A DNA stretch of 64,000 nt from Frigoribacterium faeni (GCF_011761235.1 NZ_JAAOYW010000002.1:1139988-1203987); one strand, 5' to 3'. Counted from the stretch's first letter, positions 53,500-62,460 are shown. The notes: generated by a model from the letters alone, not told the origin. Numbers and translations are program-made.

Positions 53500-53558
53500 G
53501 TTCCGCCCCCGCCCCCGCACCCGGGGCCGACGGCACGAGCCGAGGAGGCGCCCCCGCC

Positions 53559-54167
53559 TCAGACGACGCTGAACCCGTCCCCGAGGCGGCCGCGTCCCGT
53601 GAGCGCGAGCAGCACCTCCTCGCCGTGTCCCTGCATCGTGGCGGCGCGTGCCGCGAGCGCGGCCGTGTCGGCGACGGCGGTCGACGGCAGCGTGTGGGTC
53701 AGCCCGGTCGCCCGGGACAGGTCGATCGTGTGCACGACCAGCTCGAACACCCGGGTCCGCAGGTACTCGCCGAGCGGGATCCCCATGCCGCCGAGCGACA
53801 CGATGCGGTTCGAGGGCGCGCGGTCGAGGGCGGCGCGCGACTCGGCGAGCGCCTCGGCCACGCGGGCGGCGGGGTCGTCGCCCAGCCAGAGGCCGGCCTC
53901 GACGCCGCGGGCGTGCACGCCGTCGGCGTCGGTGAACTGCGACGCGTAGGCCGAGTACCAGGCCTCGGCCGAGGGGATCGTCACGTCGCTCGGCTCGTCG
54001 AGGCCGAGGTAGGTCGACACCGTCAGGACGGCGCGGGAGGCGTGGCCCGCCAGGCTGCGGACGCTCCAGCGGTCGAGACCGGGCGCCTCCCACTGCTCGG
54101 GACGGACGCGCGAGAGCAGGTCGACGAACGACTCGGCCGACTGGCCGAAGGTGCGGGGTGTGGTCAC
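53559..54167 (-). CDS. Mycothiol-dependent maleylpyruvate isomerase-like (DinB fold) protein
   Basis: A 202-residue protein of the DinB/MDMPI superfamily. It starts RTFGQSAESFVDLLSRV, with LDRWSVRSLAGHASRAVLTV holding the first metal-ligand His, and FELVVHTIDLSRATGL holding a second; these match the four-helix metal-binding bundle. The family includes mycothiol S-transferases and isomerases of actinobacteria. The substrate is not known. The GTG start faces a divergent GNAT gene 36 bp away. Confidence 0.8.
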   Translation of the reverse strand: MTTPRTFGQSAESFVDLLSRVRPEQWEAPGLDRWSVRSLAGHASRAVLTVSTYLGLDEPSDVTIPSAEAWYSAYASQFTDADGVHARGVEAGLWLGDDPAARVAEALAESRAALDRAPSNRIVSLGGMGIPLGEYLRTRVFELVVHTIDLSRATGLTHTLPSTAVADTAALAARAATMQGHGEEVLLALTGRGRLGDGFSVV

Positions 54168-54202
54168 GATGACATCTTGCCCCCACCTGCCAGGATCGAG
54201 GC

Positions 54203-54832
54203 ATGTCGCCGTCCGCGCCCCTGCCCCACGTGCCCCTCGTCGGCCGCCTCGTCACCGTGGCCCCGCTGACCCTCGACGACCTGCCCGAGCTGCACCGCGC
54301 GATCGGCCGCCCCGAGGTGTTCGCCGGAGGCTGGGGCGGCGGCGCGGCCGCGTACCGCGCCGACTACGACGGCTGGGCCGAGTTCATGCGCGGCTACCTG
54401 CTCTGGGACTCGGGGCTCGTCTACGGCGTCCGCCGCACGACCCCGGGGCCCGACGCCGGCGAGCTCCTCGGCACCACCACCGTCGGCCAGGTCGACCTCC
54501 GCTGCGAGAGCGCGCACCTCGGCTGGACCGCCTACGCCCCGGAGGTCTGGGGCACCGGCGTCAACGTCGAGACGAAGCTGCTCGTGCTCGGGTCGCTCTT
54601 CGACCACGGGCTCGGGCGTGTCCAGATCCAGGCCGACGGCGCGAACGAGCGGTCGCGGGCGGCGATCCTCCGGCTCGGCGCGACCTTCGAGGGAGTCCAG
54701 CGGCGCACCCAGCCGCGGGCCGACGGCTCGTGGCGCGACACGGCGGTCTACTCGGTGCTCGCGGACGAGTGGCCGGGCGTCCGGGATGGTCTCATGCGCC
54801 GTCTGGAGACTGTTCAGCAACCGTCCAGATGA
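54203..54832 (+). CDS. GNAT-family N-acetyltransferase
   Basis: A 209-residue acetyltransferase of the RimJ/RimL-like group. It starts PHVPLVGRLVTVAPLTLDDL, has a LGWTAYAPEVWGTGVNVETK segment with the acetyl-CoA-binding turn, and a typical VQIQADGANERSRAAILRLG motif, then ATFEGVQRR. No membrane segment. Substrate unknown; related enzymes acetylate ribosomal proteins, amino sugars or antibiotics. Confidence 0.85.
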   Translation: MSPSAPLPHVPLVGRLVTVAPLTLDDLPELHRAIGRPEVFAGGWGGGAAAYRADYDGWAEFMRGYLLWDSGLVYGVRRTTPGPDAGELLGTTTVGQVDLRCESAHLGWTAYAPEVWGTGVNVETKLLVLGSLFDHGLGRVQIQADGANERSRAAILRLGATFEGVQRRTQPRADGSWRDTAVYSVLADEWPGVRDGLMRRLETVQQPSR

Positions 54833-54851
54833 GGGGTCGACTGTTGCTCTC

Positions 54852-55277
54852 ATGACTCTGGAGATCGCTTACACCGCCATCGCCCACGCCACCGGCGGGG
54901 GCCGTGACGGCCACGTCCGCAGCGAGGACGACCGCCTCGACTTCGACACCCGTCCCCCCAAGGAGCTCGGCGGCTCCGGCGAGGGCACCAACCCCGAGCA
55001 GCTCTTCGCGGCGGGCTACGCGGCCTGCTTCCTCAGCGCGATGCACGGCGTCGCGAAGAAGCTCGACGTCGACACGAGCGACAGCTCGGTCAGCGCGAGC
55101 GTCGGCATCGGCGGCAACGGCGACGGGGGCTACGGCCTGGCCGTCGAGCTCGACATCTACACGCCCAACGTCCCGGCCGACCGCCGCCAGGAGCTCGCCG
55201 ACGCGGCGCACCACGTGTGCCCGTACTCGAACGCGACGCGCGGCAACGTCGAGGTCACGCTGACCCTCGTCGACTGA
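54852..55277 (+). CDS. ohr: Organic hydroperoxide resistance protein (Ohr/OsmC)
   Basis: A 141-residue thiol peroxidase. Both catalytic cysteines are visible: Cys59 in GYAACFLSAMHGVAKK and Cys123 in HHVCPYSNATRGNVEV, the latter motif being specific to Ohr. FDTRPPKELGGSGEGTNPEQ is also typical. It reduces organic hydroperoxides with lipoamide-type thiols. No Shine-Dalgarno sequence is seen before the ATG. It ends with a perfect palindromic terminator-like hairpin at 55292-55331. A local OhrR gene is not seen. Confidence 0.93.
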   Translation: MTLEIAYTAIAHATGGGRDGHVRSEDDRLDFDTRPPKELGGSGEGTNPEQLFAAGYAACFLSAMHGVAKKLDVDTSDSSVSASVGIGGNGDGGYGLAVELDIYTPNVPADRRQELADAAHHVCPYSNATRGNVEVTLTLVD

Positions 55278-55291
55278 CGTCGAGCACGACC

Positions 55292-55331
55292 CGAGGAGGC
55301 GCGTCCCGCGATCGCGGGACGCGCCTCCTCG
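55292..55331. terminator. Perfect 40-bp palindrome after ohr
   Basis: CGAGGAGGCGCGTCCCGCGA (55292-55311) followed directly by its exact complement. There is no loop spacer and no U-tract. It begins 15 bp after the ohr stop, and its outer arms carry GGAGGCGC. A very strong hairpin in RNA or a cruciform in DNA. Confidence 0.8.
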
Positions 55332-55366
55332 TCCGTCCGGTCCGGTCGTGGCCCGGGGCCGGCCGA

Positions 55367-55372
55367 TAGGGT
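55367..55372 (+). promoter_or_regulatory. Putative -10 of leaderless chorismate mutase gene
   Basis: TAGGGT followed by six bases and the ATG at 55379, identical in layout to the element at 41481. Confidence 0.45.
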
Positions 55373-55378
55373 CGGAGC

Positions 55379-55738
55379 ATGGCACTCGACAGTCCCCTCG
55401 GGGCGGACAGCCCCCTCACGACCGACGACCGCGAGGCGATCGACGAGCTCTCGAGCATCCGTCGCAGCATCGACAACATCGACGCCGCGCTCGTGCACCT
55501 GCTCGCCGAGCGCTTCAAGTTCACGCAGTCCGTGGGCCACCTCAAGGCCGCGGCGGGCATGCCGGCCAGCGACCCCGAGCGCGAGCGCGTGCAGATCCAG
55601 CGGCTCCGCCAGCTCGCCGAAGAGTCGCACCTCGACCCGGCCTTCGCCGAGAAGTTCCTCGGCTTCATCGTGGGCGAGGTCATCCAGCACCACGAGCGCA
55701 TCGCGAGCGGCACCGCGGCACCGCGGGGCGACGCGTGA
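55379..55738 (+). CDS. Chorismate mutase, AroQ class
   Basis: A 119-residue all-helical enzyme that rearranges chorismate to prephenate on the way to phenylalanine and tyrosine. Visible are the N-terminal helix SIRRSIDNIDAALVHLLAER with the catalytic Arg, the Lys in FTQSVGHLKA and the C-terminal FLGFIVGEVIQHHERI helix. Size fits the monofunctional actinobacterial form. It overlaps the next gene by GTGA. A cytosolic form, as there is no signal peptide. Confidence 0.9.
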   Translation: MALDSPLGADSPLTTDDREAIDELSSIRRSIDNIDAALVHLLAERFKFTQSVGHLKAAAGMPASDPERERVQIQRLRQLAEESHLDPAFAEKFLGFIVGEVIQHHERIASGTAAPRGDA

Positions 55739-56817
55739 GCGACCGGGGCGCCGAGGGCGGCCCGGCCGCGGGCCCCGTGCCCGTCCGCCCGGCCGAGCCC
55801 ACGTCGCCCCGGCGCCTCTACGTCGGCTCGTACACCGCCTCGAGCGGCGGCTCGGGAGTCGGCATCACCGTGCTCGAACGCACCGCGCCCGGCCAGCCGT
55901 GGCAGACGGTGCAGACCGTCGAGGCCGACGACCCGTCGTTCCTCGTCGCGACCGAGGGCGCGCTGCACGCCGTGTCCGAGACCACGGAGGGGCGGGTGCT
56001 GTCTTACACCGTCTCCGCCGGTCGCCTGGTGGCCGCGTCGAGCGCCGCCTCCGGGGGGTCCGCGCCGTGCCACGTCCTCTTCGACCCGGCCTCCGGCGCC
56101 CTCGTCGTCGCGAACTACGTCGGCGGCACGCTGGGCGTCCTGTCGAGCGACCCCTCCGTGACGAGCCGGGTCGTGCACGCCGTCGCGATGCCCGTGGGCC
56201 GCGGCCCCGTCCAGGAGCGCCAGGAGCACCCGCACGCACACCAGGCCTCCCCGACCCCCTGGGGCACGCTGCTGGTCAGCGACCTCGGCACCGACCGCCT
56301 CGTCGAGGTCGCCGTCGACCCCGTCACCCTGGTGCCCGAGATCGTCGGCGTCCACCTGCTGCCGGCGGGCGCCGGGCCGCGGCACGTGGCCTGGCTCGAC
56401 GACGGCCGACTCGTCGTCGCGGGCGAGCTCGACGCCCGGCTGCACGTGCTGCGGCGCACGGGCGAGAAGCTCGTCGTCGACCACTCCGTCGAGGTGTTCG
56501 AGGGCTCGTCGTCGACGCCGGGCGCGTTCCCGTCGCACCTCGACGTCGACGGCGGACGCGTCTACGTCGCGACCCGGGGCCGCGACAGCATCAGCGTGCT
56601 CGCGCCCGGAGACGACGGCCGGCTGCGCCTCGTCGGCGAGGCGTCCTGCGGGGGCACCTGGCCCCGGCACTTCGCCGTCACGCCCGGTGCCCTCTACGTC
56701 GCCAACCAGGGGTCCGACACGCTCGTCGTGCTGCCCCTCGACCCCGAGACCGGGGTCCCCGGAGCGCCCGTCGACGTCGTCCCCCTCGGCAGCCCCGCCT
56801 GCGTCCTCCCCGCCTGA
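55735..56817 (+). CDS. Lactonase-family beta-propeller protein
   Basis: A 360-residue protein of the 6-phosphogluconolactonase-like (YbhE/Pgl) seven-bladed propeller family. After 26 disordered residues it starts RRLYVGSYTASSGGSGVGIT; blades contain PCHVLFDPASGALVVANYVG, HPHAHQASPTPWGTLLVSDL, GPRHVAWLDDGRLVVAGEL, PSHLDVDGGRVYVATRGRDS and WPRHFAVTPGALYVANQGSD. These are the HPH and RH motifs of the family. It may hydrolyse a sugar lactone, possibly in the pentose phosphate route. GTG start overlaps the chorismate mutase stop. Confidence 0.88.
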   Translation: MSDRGAEGGPAAGPVPVRPAEPTSPRRLYVGSYTASSGGSGVGITVLERTAPGQPWQTVQTVEADDPSFLVATEGALHAVSETTEGRVLSYTVSAGRLVAASSAASGGSAPCHVLFDPASGALVVANYVGGTLGVLSSDPSVTSRVVHAVAMPVGRGPVQERQEHPHAHQASPTPWGTLLVSDLGTDRLVEVAVDPVTLVPEIVGVHLLPAGAGPRHVAWLDDGRLVVAGELDARLHVLRRTGEKLVVDHSVEVFEGSSSTPGAFPSHLDVDGGRVYVATRGRDSISVLAPGDDGRLRLVGEASCGGTWPRHFAVTPGALYVANQGSDTLVVLPLDPETGVPGAPVDVVPLGSPACVLPA

Positions 56818-56925
56818 CCCGCCCCGCGCCGCGGCGGCCTGCTCCGGTGGCCCCGCTCCACCGCCTCCCGCGCCCGTCCCGCGTGCTGCGATCGCCCGCG
56901 GCCTCCCCCTCCCGCACGGTCTGTG

Positions 56926-57010
56926 TCGCAAATGCCGACCGCCGGCACGGATCGGCCCGCGCAATACGTGATCTTCCCGTCATTGCGACCCGCACGGTCG
57001 GCATTTGCGA
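56926..57010. repeat. Inverted-repeat element, family A copy 2
   Basis: The arms TCGCAAATGCCGACC (56926-56940) and GGTCGGCATTTGCGA (56996-57010) are perfect 15-bp inverted repeats. Inside, CGCAAT (56960-56965) pairs with ATTGCG (56982-56987), and the core TCCCGTCATTGC is the complement of the GCAATGACGGGA in copy 1. It lies between convergent genes, like copy 1. Confidence 0.8.
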
Positions 57011-57033
57011 CGGGCGGCGACCCCTCGCAGGAC

Positions 57034-57609
57034 TCAGCGCGCGAGGCTCCGCAGCAGCGCGACGACCTCGTCCACCGAGGCGCGCCCCCGCCGGCTCGCG
57101 CCCGGTGCGCCCGACGCGACCGACGCCTCCTCGAACTGGGCCGGGGTGAAGTAGAGCCCGTCCGAGACGAGGCAGACGAGGCTGGCCACGGCGGGGTCGC
57201 CGACCTCGTCGAGCACGACCTGGTACCAGCGGTCCTGCATGGCGGTCAGCGCGGCGACGGCCTGCGGCCAGCGGCCGCTCGCGCCGAGCCCCGCGACGGC
57301 GGTGATGCAGCGGTCGAGCGGGTCGTCCTCGGGCAGGGCCGACCGCGAGGAGGTGCGGATGAAGTAGTCGACGACCCCGTCGGCCGCCGAGGTCATCCGT
57401 GCCACGTCGTCGTCGAGCAGGGCGTCCAGACGGGCGACGAGGCCGTCGACCAGCGCCTCGCGGGAGGGGAAGTGGTAGAGCAGCCCGCCCTTGGAGACGT
57501 CCGCAGCGGCGGCCACCGCGTCGAAGGTGGCGCTGCGCTCGCCCGCCTCGACGACGAGCTGCTCGAACGAGTCGAGCATCGCCTCACGGGCTGACGGACG
57601 CGGGCTCAT
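57034..57609 (-). CDS. TetR-family repressor of the MFS exporter
   Basis: A 191-residue regulator with the N-terminal HTH SATFDAVAAAADVSKGGLLY followed by HFPSREALVDGL. The C-terminal domain is helical and probably binds the exporter's substrate. ATG 57609 is chosen because TACAGT lies 6 nt upstream (leaderless) within the operator; a longer upstream frame would cross the operators and the divergent gene. It is divergent from the transporter it should control. Confidence 0.9.
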   Translation of the reverse strand: MSPRPSAREAMLDSFEQLVVEAGERSATFDAVAAAADVSKGGLLYHFPSREALVDGLVARLDALLDDDVARMTSAADGVVDYFIRTSSRSALPEDDPLDRCITAVAGLGASGRWPQAVAALTAMQDRWYQVVLDEVGDPAVASLVCLVSDGLYFTPAQFEEASVASGAPGASRRGRASVDEVVALLRSLAR

Positions 57610-57616
57610 CCTGTTA

Positions 57617-57657
57617 CTGTACCGTCTGGACTGTGAAGCTGTACCGTCTGGACGGTA
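57617..57657. promoter_or_regulatory. Tandem TetR operators between repressor and exporter
   Basis: CTGTACCGTCTGGAC occurs twice, at 57617-57631 and 57639-57653, 22 bp apart. The second is part of the palindrome TACCGTC-TG-GACGGTA (57642-57657); the first is a degenerate version. The -10 of the repressor (TACAGT, minus strand 57616-57621) and TATAGC (57656-57661) of the exporter overlap the sites. Confidence 0.75.
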
Positions 57658-57697
57658 TAGCGAGAACCCCCGCCCGCCCCTCGACCCCGAGAGCCCC

Positions 57698-59314
57698 ATG
57701 AGCACCCCCGACGCCCGCCAGACCCCAGCGCCCGCATCGTCCCCGGCCCCGGCACCCGCCCCCGCGCCGGCACGGACCCCGGCACCCGGTCCCGCCCCGG
57801 CGCAGGCGCCCGCCCCCGCCCGCGCGGGCACCCGGCAGTGGGCCGCCCTCGTCGTCCTCATGCTCCCGGTGCTGCTCGTCTCGGTCGACAACACGGTGCT
57901 GAGCTTCGCGCTCCCCGAGATCTCGACCGCGCTGCGGCCGAGCGCGGCGGGCCAGCTCTGGATCGTCGACGTCTACTCCCTCGTCCTCGCGGGCCTGCTC
58001 GTGGCGATGGGCTCGCTCGGCGACCGCTTCGGCCGGCGGCGCCTCCTCCTGATCGGGGCCAGCGGGTTCGCCGCGGTGTCGCTCGCCGCGGCCTTCGCCC
58101 CGACGGCCGAGGCGCTCATCGCGGCCCGGGCGGTGCTCGGCTTCTTCGGCGCGATGATCATGCCCGCCACCCTGTCGCTGCTCCGCAGCACGTTCACCGA
58201 CCGCGACCAGCGCCGTCTCGCCATCGCGATCTGGGCGAGCGGCTTCGCCGCCGGCTCGGCGCTCGGCCCGATCCTCGGCGGGGTCCTGCTCGAGCACTTC
58301 GCCTGGGGCTCGATCTTCCTCATCGCCGCGCCGGTGCTGCTGCCCCTGCTGATCGCGGCCCCGCTGCTCGTGGCCGAGAGCCGCGACCCCGCGCCGGGCC
58401 CGTTCGACCTCGTCTCCGTCCTGCTCTCCCTCGTGGCGATGGCGCCCGTCGTCGCGGCGATCAAGCAGCTCGCCACGCACGGTCCCGGCCTCGACGTGCT
58501 GGGGCTGGCGGTGGTCGGCGTCACGGCCGGCTGGCTGTTCGTCCGCCGCCAGCTGCGTCGGCCGCGCCCCCTGCTCGACGTGCGGCTGTTCGCGGACCCG
58601 GTGTTCGCGGGCTCCATCGTCGTCAACCTGCTGGCCATCACGTCGCTCGTCGGCTTCCTCTTCTTCACGACGCAGCACCTGCAGCTCGTGGTCGGGCTGC
58701 GTCCGCTGCACGCCGCCCTCACGCTGCTGCCCGGCCTCGTCGTCATGGTCGTGGCGGGGCTCGCGGTCGTGCCGATCGTCCGCCGGGTGGCGCCGCGCAG
58801 CATCGTCGCCGTCGGGCTCGCCGCGGCGGGCGTCGCCTACGGAGCCGTCTGGCTCTCCGGCGCCGGCGCCCCCGTGTGGGTCTTCGTCGTCAGCTTCGCC
58901 CTCGTCGGGCTCGGGGTCGGCGCCGCCGAGACGATCTCGAACGACCTGATCATCGCCGCGGTCCCGGCCGACCGTGCCGGAGCCGCCTCCGCCGTCTCCG
59001 AGACCGCCTACGAGGTCGGCGCCGTGCTGGGCACCGCCGTGCTCGGCAGCATGCTCACGGCCATCTACCGCGGAGCCCTCGTCGTGCCCGACGTCGTCCC
59101 CGGCGACGCGGCGTCGGCGGCCCGCGAGACGCTGGGCGGCGCCGTCGCCGCGGCCGGGCCGCTCGACCCGGCGGCGGCGGACGCGCTGCTCGCCGCCGCC
59201 GCGCACGCCTTCGACACGGGCCTCGTCGCGACCGCCGCGGTGGGCGCCGGCATCATGGCCCTCGCCGTCGTGGTCGCCCTCGTCTGCCTGCGCCGCGCCT
59301 CCGCGCACGACTGA
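57698..59314 (+). CDS. MFS multidrug exporter, DHA2 (QacA/SmvA-like)
   Basis: A 538-residue transporter. About 43 N-terminal residues are almost only Pro and Ala, then some fourteen membrane helices begin with [20 protein letters not shown]. Motif A is [16 protein letters not shown] and motif C-like [20 protein letters not shown] lies in helix 5, as in drug-proton antiporters of the DHA2 group. It is divergent from a TetR regulator and probably exports a toxic cation or drug. The Pro/Ala-rich head is unusual for the family. Confidence 0.92.
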   Translation: MSTPDARQTPAPASSPAPAPAPAPARTPAPGPAPAQAPAPARAGTRQWAALVVLMLPVLLVSVDNTVLSFALPEISTALRPSAAGQLWIVDVYSLVLAGLLVAMGSLGDRFGRRRLLLIGASGFAAVSLAAAFAPTAEALIAARAVLGFFGAMIMPATLSLLRSTFTDRDQRRLAIAIWASGFAAGSALGPILGGVLLEHFAWGSIFLIAAPVLLPLLIAAPLLVAESRDPAPGPFDLVSVLLSLVAMAPVVAAIKQLATHGPGLDVLGLAVVGVTAGWLFVRRQLRRPRPLLDVRLFADPVFAGSIVVNLLAITSLVGFLFFTTQHLQLVVGLRPLHAALTLLPGLVVMVVAGLAVVPIVRRVAPRSIVAVGLAAAGVAYGAVWLSGAGAPVWVFVVSFALVGLGVGAAETISNDLIIAAVPADRAGAASAVSETAYEVGAVLGTAVLGSMLTAIYRGALVVPDVVPGDAASAARETLGGAVAAAGPLDPAAADALLAAAAHAFDTGLVATAAVGAGIMALAVVVALVCLRRASAHD

Positions 59315-59444
59315 CCCGAGGAGGCGCCCCCCGCCTCCCCGAGGCCCGACCCGAGGAGGCGCACCCGCCTCCCCGAGGCCCGACCCGAGGAGGCGCCCCC
59401 CGCCTCCCCGAGGCCCGTCCCGGGGAGGCGCGTCCCGCCTCCCC
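59313..59444. repeat. Four tandem 34-35 bp hairpin repeats
   Basis: Units start near 59313, 59348, 59382 and 59417. Each reads ACCCGAGGAGGCG, a short C-rich loop and CGCCTCCCC, so each can fold as a hairpin. The first begins within the exporter stop codon. All four contain GGAGGCGC. Probably a multi-hairpin terminator built by tandem duplication. Confidence 0.7.
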
Positions 59445-59451
59445 GCGCAGG

Positions 59452-59457
59452 TACAGT
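59452..59457 (+). promoter_or_regulatory. Putative -10 of the leuB operon
   Basis: TACAGT about 35 nt before the leuB ATG, with a ribosome binding site GCAGGAG at 59481-59487. No clear -35, as the upstream DNA is the hairpin repeat array. Confidence 0.35.
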
Positions 59458-59492
59458 GGAGGGTCACCCGACCCGATCACCGCAGGAGTCCC

Positions 59493-60575
59493 ATGTCGCG
59501 CACCGTCCGGCTCGCCGCCGTCCCCGGCGACGGCATCGGCCCCGAGGTCGTCGCAGAGGGCCTCAAGGTGCTCGAGGTCGCGGCCGGCGCCGACGCCTCG
59601 TTCGACGTGACGACGTTCCACCTCGGGGCGGCGCGCTACCTCGAGACCGGCGACGTCCTCACCGACGACGACCTCGAGGCCCTGGCCTCGCACGACGCGA
59701 TCCTGCTCGGAGCGGTCGGCGGCGACCCGCGCGACCCGCGCCTGACGGGCGGCGTCATCGAGCGCGGCCTGCTGCTCAAGCTCCGCTTCGCGTTCGACCA
59801 CTACGTCAACCTGCGTCCGACGACCGTGTTCCCCGGCGTCCCCTCGCCGCTGGCCGACCCGGGCGAGGTCGACTTCGTGGTGGTCCGCGAGGGCACCGAG
59901 GGCCCCTACGTGGGCAACGGCGGCGTCCTCCGCGCCGGCACCCCGCACGAGATCGCCAACGAGGTCAGCGTGAACACGGCGCACGGCGTCGAGCGCGTCG
60001 TCCGGTACGCGTTCGAGACGGCGCGCGGCCGGCGCGGCAGGCTCACCCTCGTGCACAAGACCAACGTGCTCGTCTTCGCGGGCGGGCTCTGGCAGCGCGT
60101 CGTCGACGCCGTCGCGTCCGAGTACCCCGACGTCGAGGTCGACTACCAGCACGTCGACGCGGCCACCATCCACCTCGTCGCCGACCCGGCCCGCTTCGAC
60201 GTGATCGTCACCGACAACCTGTTCGGCGACATCCTCACCGACCTGGCCGGCGCGATCAGCGGAGGCATCGGTCTCGCGGCGTCGGGCAACCTGAACCCGA
60301 GCGGGGCGTTCCCGAGCATGTTCGAGCCCGTGCACGGCTCGGCTCCCGACATCGCCGGCCGGCAGCTGGCCGACCCGACCGCCGCGGTCCTGTCCGTCGC
60401 GCTGCTGCTCGACCACCTCGGGCTCGACGCGGCCGCCGGGCGCGTCCGCGCCGCCGTCGAGGCCGACCTCGCCGAGCGCGTCGGCTCGTCGGGCACGCGC
60501 CGCAGCACGTCCGAGATCGGCACGGCGATCGCCGACCGCGTCGCCGCCCTCACCCGCCAGGAGGCCGCATCATGA
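59493..60575 (+). CDS. leuB: 3-Isopropylmalate dehydrogenase
   Basis: A 360-residue NAD-dependent beta-decarboxylating dehydrogenase of leucine synthesis. Visible: the N-terminal [40 protein letters not shown], the substrate arginines and [17 protein letters not shown], the catalytic Lys in [11 protein letters not shown], the metal aspartates in [16 protein letters not shown], and the NAD loop [23 protein letters not shown] 59493 has GCAGGAG upstream. It overlaps ilvE by ATGA. Confidence 0.95.
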   Translation: MSRTVRLAAVPGDGIGPEVVAEGLKVLEVAAGADASFDVTTFHLGAARYLETGDVLTDDDLEALASHDAILLGAVGGDPRDPRLTGGVIERGLLLKLRFAFDHYVNLRPTTVFPGVPSPLADPGEVDFVVVREGTEGPYVGNGGVLRAGTPHEIANEVSVNTAHGVERVVRYAFETARGRRGRLTLVHKTNVLVFAGGLWQRVVDAVASEYPDVEVDYQHVDAATIHLVADPARFDVIVTDNLFGDILTDLAGAISGGIGLAASGNLNPSGAFPSMFEPVHGSAPDIAGRQLADPTAAVLSVALLLDHLGLDAAAGRVRAAVEADLAERVGSSGTRRSTSEIGTAIADRVAALTRQEAAS

Positions 60576-61684
60576 GCACCACCGACGACACCGCCGAGTT
60601 CGGGCTGAGCTTCGAGCTCACGCCGTCCGAGACGGCCCGCGACGTCGCCGAGCGCGAGGTCATCCTCAGCGACCCCGGCTTCGGCAAGCACTTCACCGAC
60701 CACATGGTGTCGATCCGCTGGACGCTCGACGAGGGCTGGCACGCCGCGCGCGTCCACCCGTACGGCCCGCTCCGGCTCGACCCGGCCGCGTCGGTGCTGC
60801 ACTACGCGCAGGAGATCTTCGAGGGCATGAAGGCCTACCGCCACGCGGACGGCTCGATCTGGTCGTTCCGGCCCGACGCGAACGGGCGCCGCCTGCAGCG
60901 CTCCGCCCGTCGTCTCGCGCTGCCCGAGCTCTCGACCGACGACTTCGTCGAGAGCGTGCGGCAGCTGGTGCGCGTCGACAGCTCGTGGGTGCCGAGCGCC
61001 CCCGAGACCAGCCTGTACCTGCGACCGTTCATGATCGCGACCGAGGGCTTCCTCGGCGTCCGGGCCGCGCAGCAGGTCGACTACCACGTCATCGCGAGCC
61101 CGGCCGGCGCCTACTTCACGGGAGGCGTCGCACCGGTCTCGATCTGGCTCACGACGAACTACGCCCGCGCCGGCAAGGGCGGCACCGGCGCCGCGAAGAC
61201 GGGCGGCAACTACGCCTCGTCGCTGCTGCCCCAGCAGGAGGCCTACGAGAACGGCTGCCAGCAGGTGCTGTTCCTCGACTCGTCCGAGAGCTCGTACATC
61301 GAAGAGCTCGGCGGCATGAACGTGGTGCTGGTCTACGCCGACGGCACCCTGGTCACGCCCGACAGCGACTCGATCCTCGAGGGCATCACGCGCGACTCGA
61401 TCCTCGAGCTCGCCGAGGCCCGCGGGCACCGCGTCGAGCGTCGCCGCGTCTCGCTCGACGAGTGGCGCGACGGCGTCGCGAACGGCGACATCGTCGAGGT
61501 GTTCGCCTGCGGCACGGCCGCCGTGGTCGTGCCGATCGCCGAGCTCAAGGGCGAGGGCCTGCACATCGGGTCGCCCGCCGCCGAGGGCGGACCCCTCACG
61601 ATGTCGCTGCGCGAAGAGCTCACCGACATCCAGTACGGGCGTCGCGAGGACGTCCACGGATGGATGACGAGGCTCGACGCATGA
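60572..61684 (+). CDS. ilvE: Branched-chain amino acid aminotransferase
   Basis: A 370-residue class IV PLP enzyme that makes leucine, isoleucine and valine from their keto acids. Motifs: [49 protein letters not shown], the PLP lysine in [20 protein letters not shown], and [13 protein letters not shown] followed by [13 protein letters not shown]. Length matches the long form of actinobacteria. It is the second gene of leuB-ilvE-FAH, overlapping both neighbours by ATGA. Confidence 0.95.
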   Translation: MSTTDDTAEFGLSFELTPSETARDVAEREVILSDPGFGKHFTDHMVSIRWTLDEGWHAARVHPYGPLRLDPAASVLHYAQEIFEGMKAYRHADGSIWSFRPDANGRRLQRSARRLALPELSTDDFVESVRQLVRVDSSWVPSAPETSLYLRPFMIATEGFLGVRAAQQVDYHVIASPAGAYFTGGVAPVSIWLTTNYARAGKGGTGAAKTGGNYASSLLPQQEAYENGCQQVLFLDSSESSYIEELGGMNVVLVYADGTLVTPDSDSILEGITRDSILELAEARGHRVERRRVSLDEWRDGVANGDIVEVFACGTAAVVVPIAELKGEGLHIGSPAAEGGPLTMSLREELTDIQYGRREDVHGWMTRLDA

Positions 61685-62451
61685 AGATCGCCCGGTTCGC
61701 GACCCCCGGAGAAGACCCCCGCTACGGCATCGTCGACGAGCGCGAGCTGATCGTGCTCGCGGGCGACCCGATGTACAGCGGCTACGAGACGACGGGCGAG
61801 CGCGTCTCGCTCCGCTCGGCGAAGCTGCTCGCGCCGGTGATCCCGCGCTCGAAGGTGGTGGGCGTCGGGCTGAACTACCACGACCACGCCGACGAGCTGG
61901 GGCAGACCCCGCCGGAGGCGCCCCTGCTGTTCCTGAAGCCGAACACGACGGTCATCGGCTTCGGCGACTCGATCCAGCTGCCGCCCGACGTCGGGCAGGT
62001 CGACTTCGAGGGCGAGCTCGCGATCGTGATCGGCTCGATCGCCAAGCGCGTCAAGGCCGAGGACTACCAGGACGTCGTCTTCGGCTACACGATCGCCAAC
62101 GACGTGACGGCCCGCGACGTGCAGACGGCCGACGGCCAGTGGACGCGCGCCAAGGGCTACGACACGTTCCTGCCGCTCGGCCCGTACATCGAGAACGAGC
62201 TCGACTGGACAGACCTGACCATCGAGACCCGCGTCGACGGCGAGGTCAAGCAGCGCGAGTCCACGCTGCAGATGATCCACAAGATCCCCGAGCTCATCGA
62301 GTACGTGACCGACGTGTTCACGCTGCTGCCCGGCGACGTCATCCTCACCGGGACGCCCGCCGGCATCGGCCCGTTCACGGCGGGCGAGACCGTCGAGGTC
62401 GCGATCTCCGGCATCGGCTCGCTGATCAACCCCGCGAAGAACCGCGTCTAG
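61681..62451 (+). CDS. Fumarylacetoacetate hydrolase family protein
   Basis: A 256-residue FAH-fold enzyme. The core motifs VVGVGLNYHDHADELG, LFLKPNTTVIGFGDSI, VDFEGELAIVIGSIAKRV (Glu ligands) and GYTIANDVTARDVQ (Asp ligand) are present, along with ILTGTPAGIGP. Members hydrolyse C-C bonds or decarboxylate/hydrate short diketo acids such as acylpyruvates. In actinobacteria the gene is often joined to amino-acid or tRNA-ligase genes; here it shares an ATGA overlap with ilvE, which suggests it clears a keto-acid by-product. That is an inference. Confidence 0.88.
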   Translation: MKIARFATPGEDPRYGIVDERELIVLAGDPMYSGYETTGERVSLRSAKLLAPVIPRSKVVGVGLNYHDHADELGQTPPEAPLLFLKPNTTVIGFGDSIQLPPDVGQVDFEGELAIVIGSIAKRVKAEDYQDVVFGYTIANDVTARDVQTADGQWTRAKGYDTFLPLGPYIENELDWTDLTIETRVDGEVKQRESTLQMIHKIPELIEYVTDVFTLLPGDVILTGTPAGIGPFTAGETVEVAISGIGSLINPAKNRV

Positions 62452-62460
62452 GCACATTCG

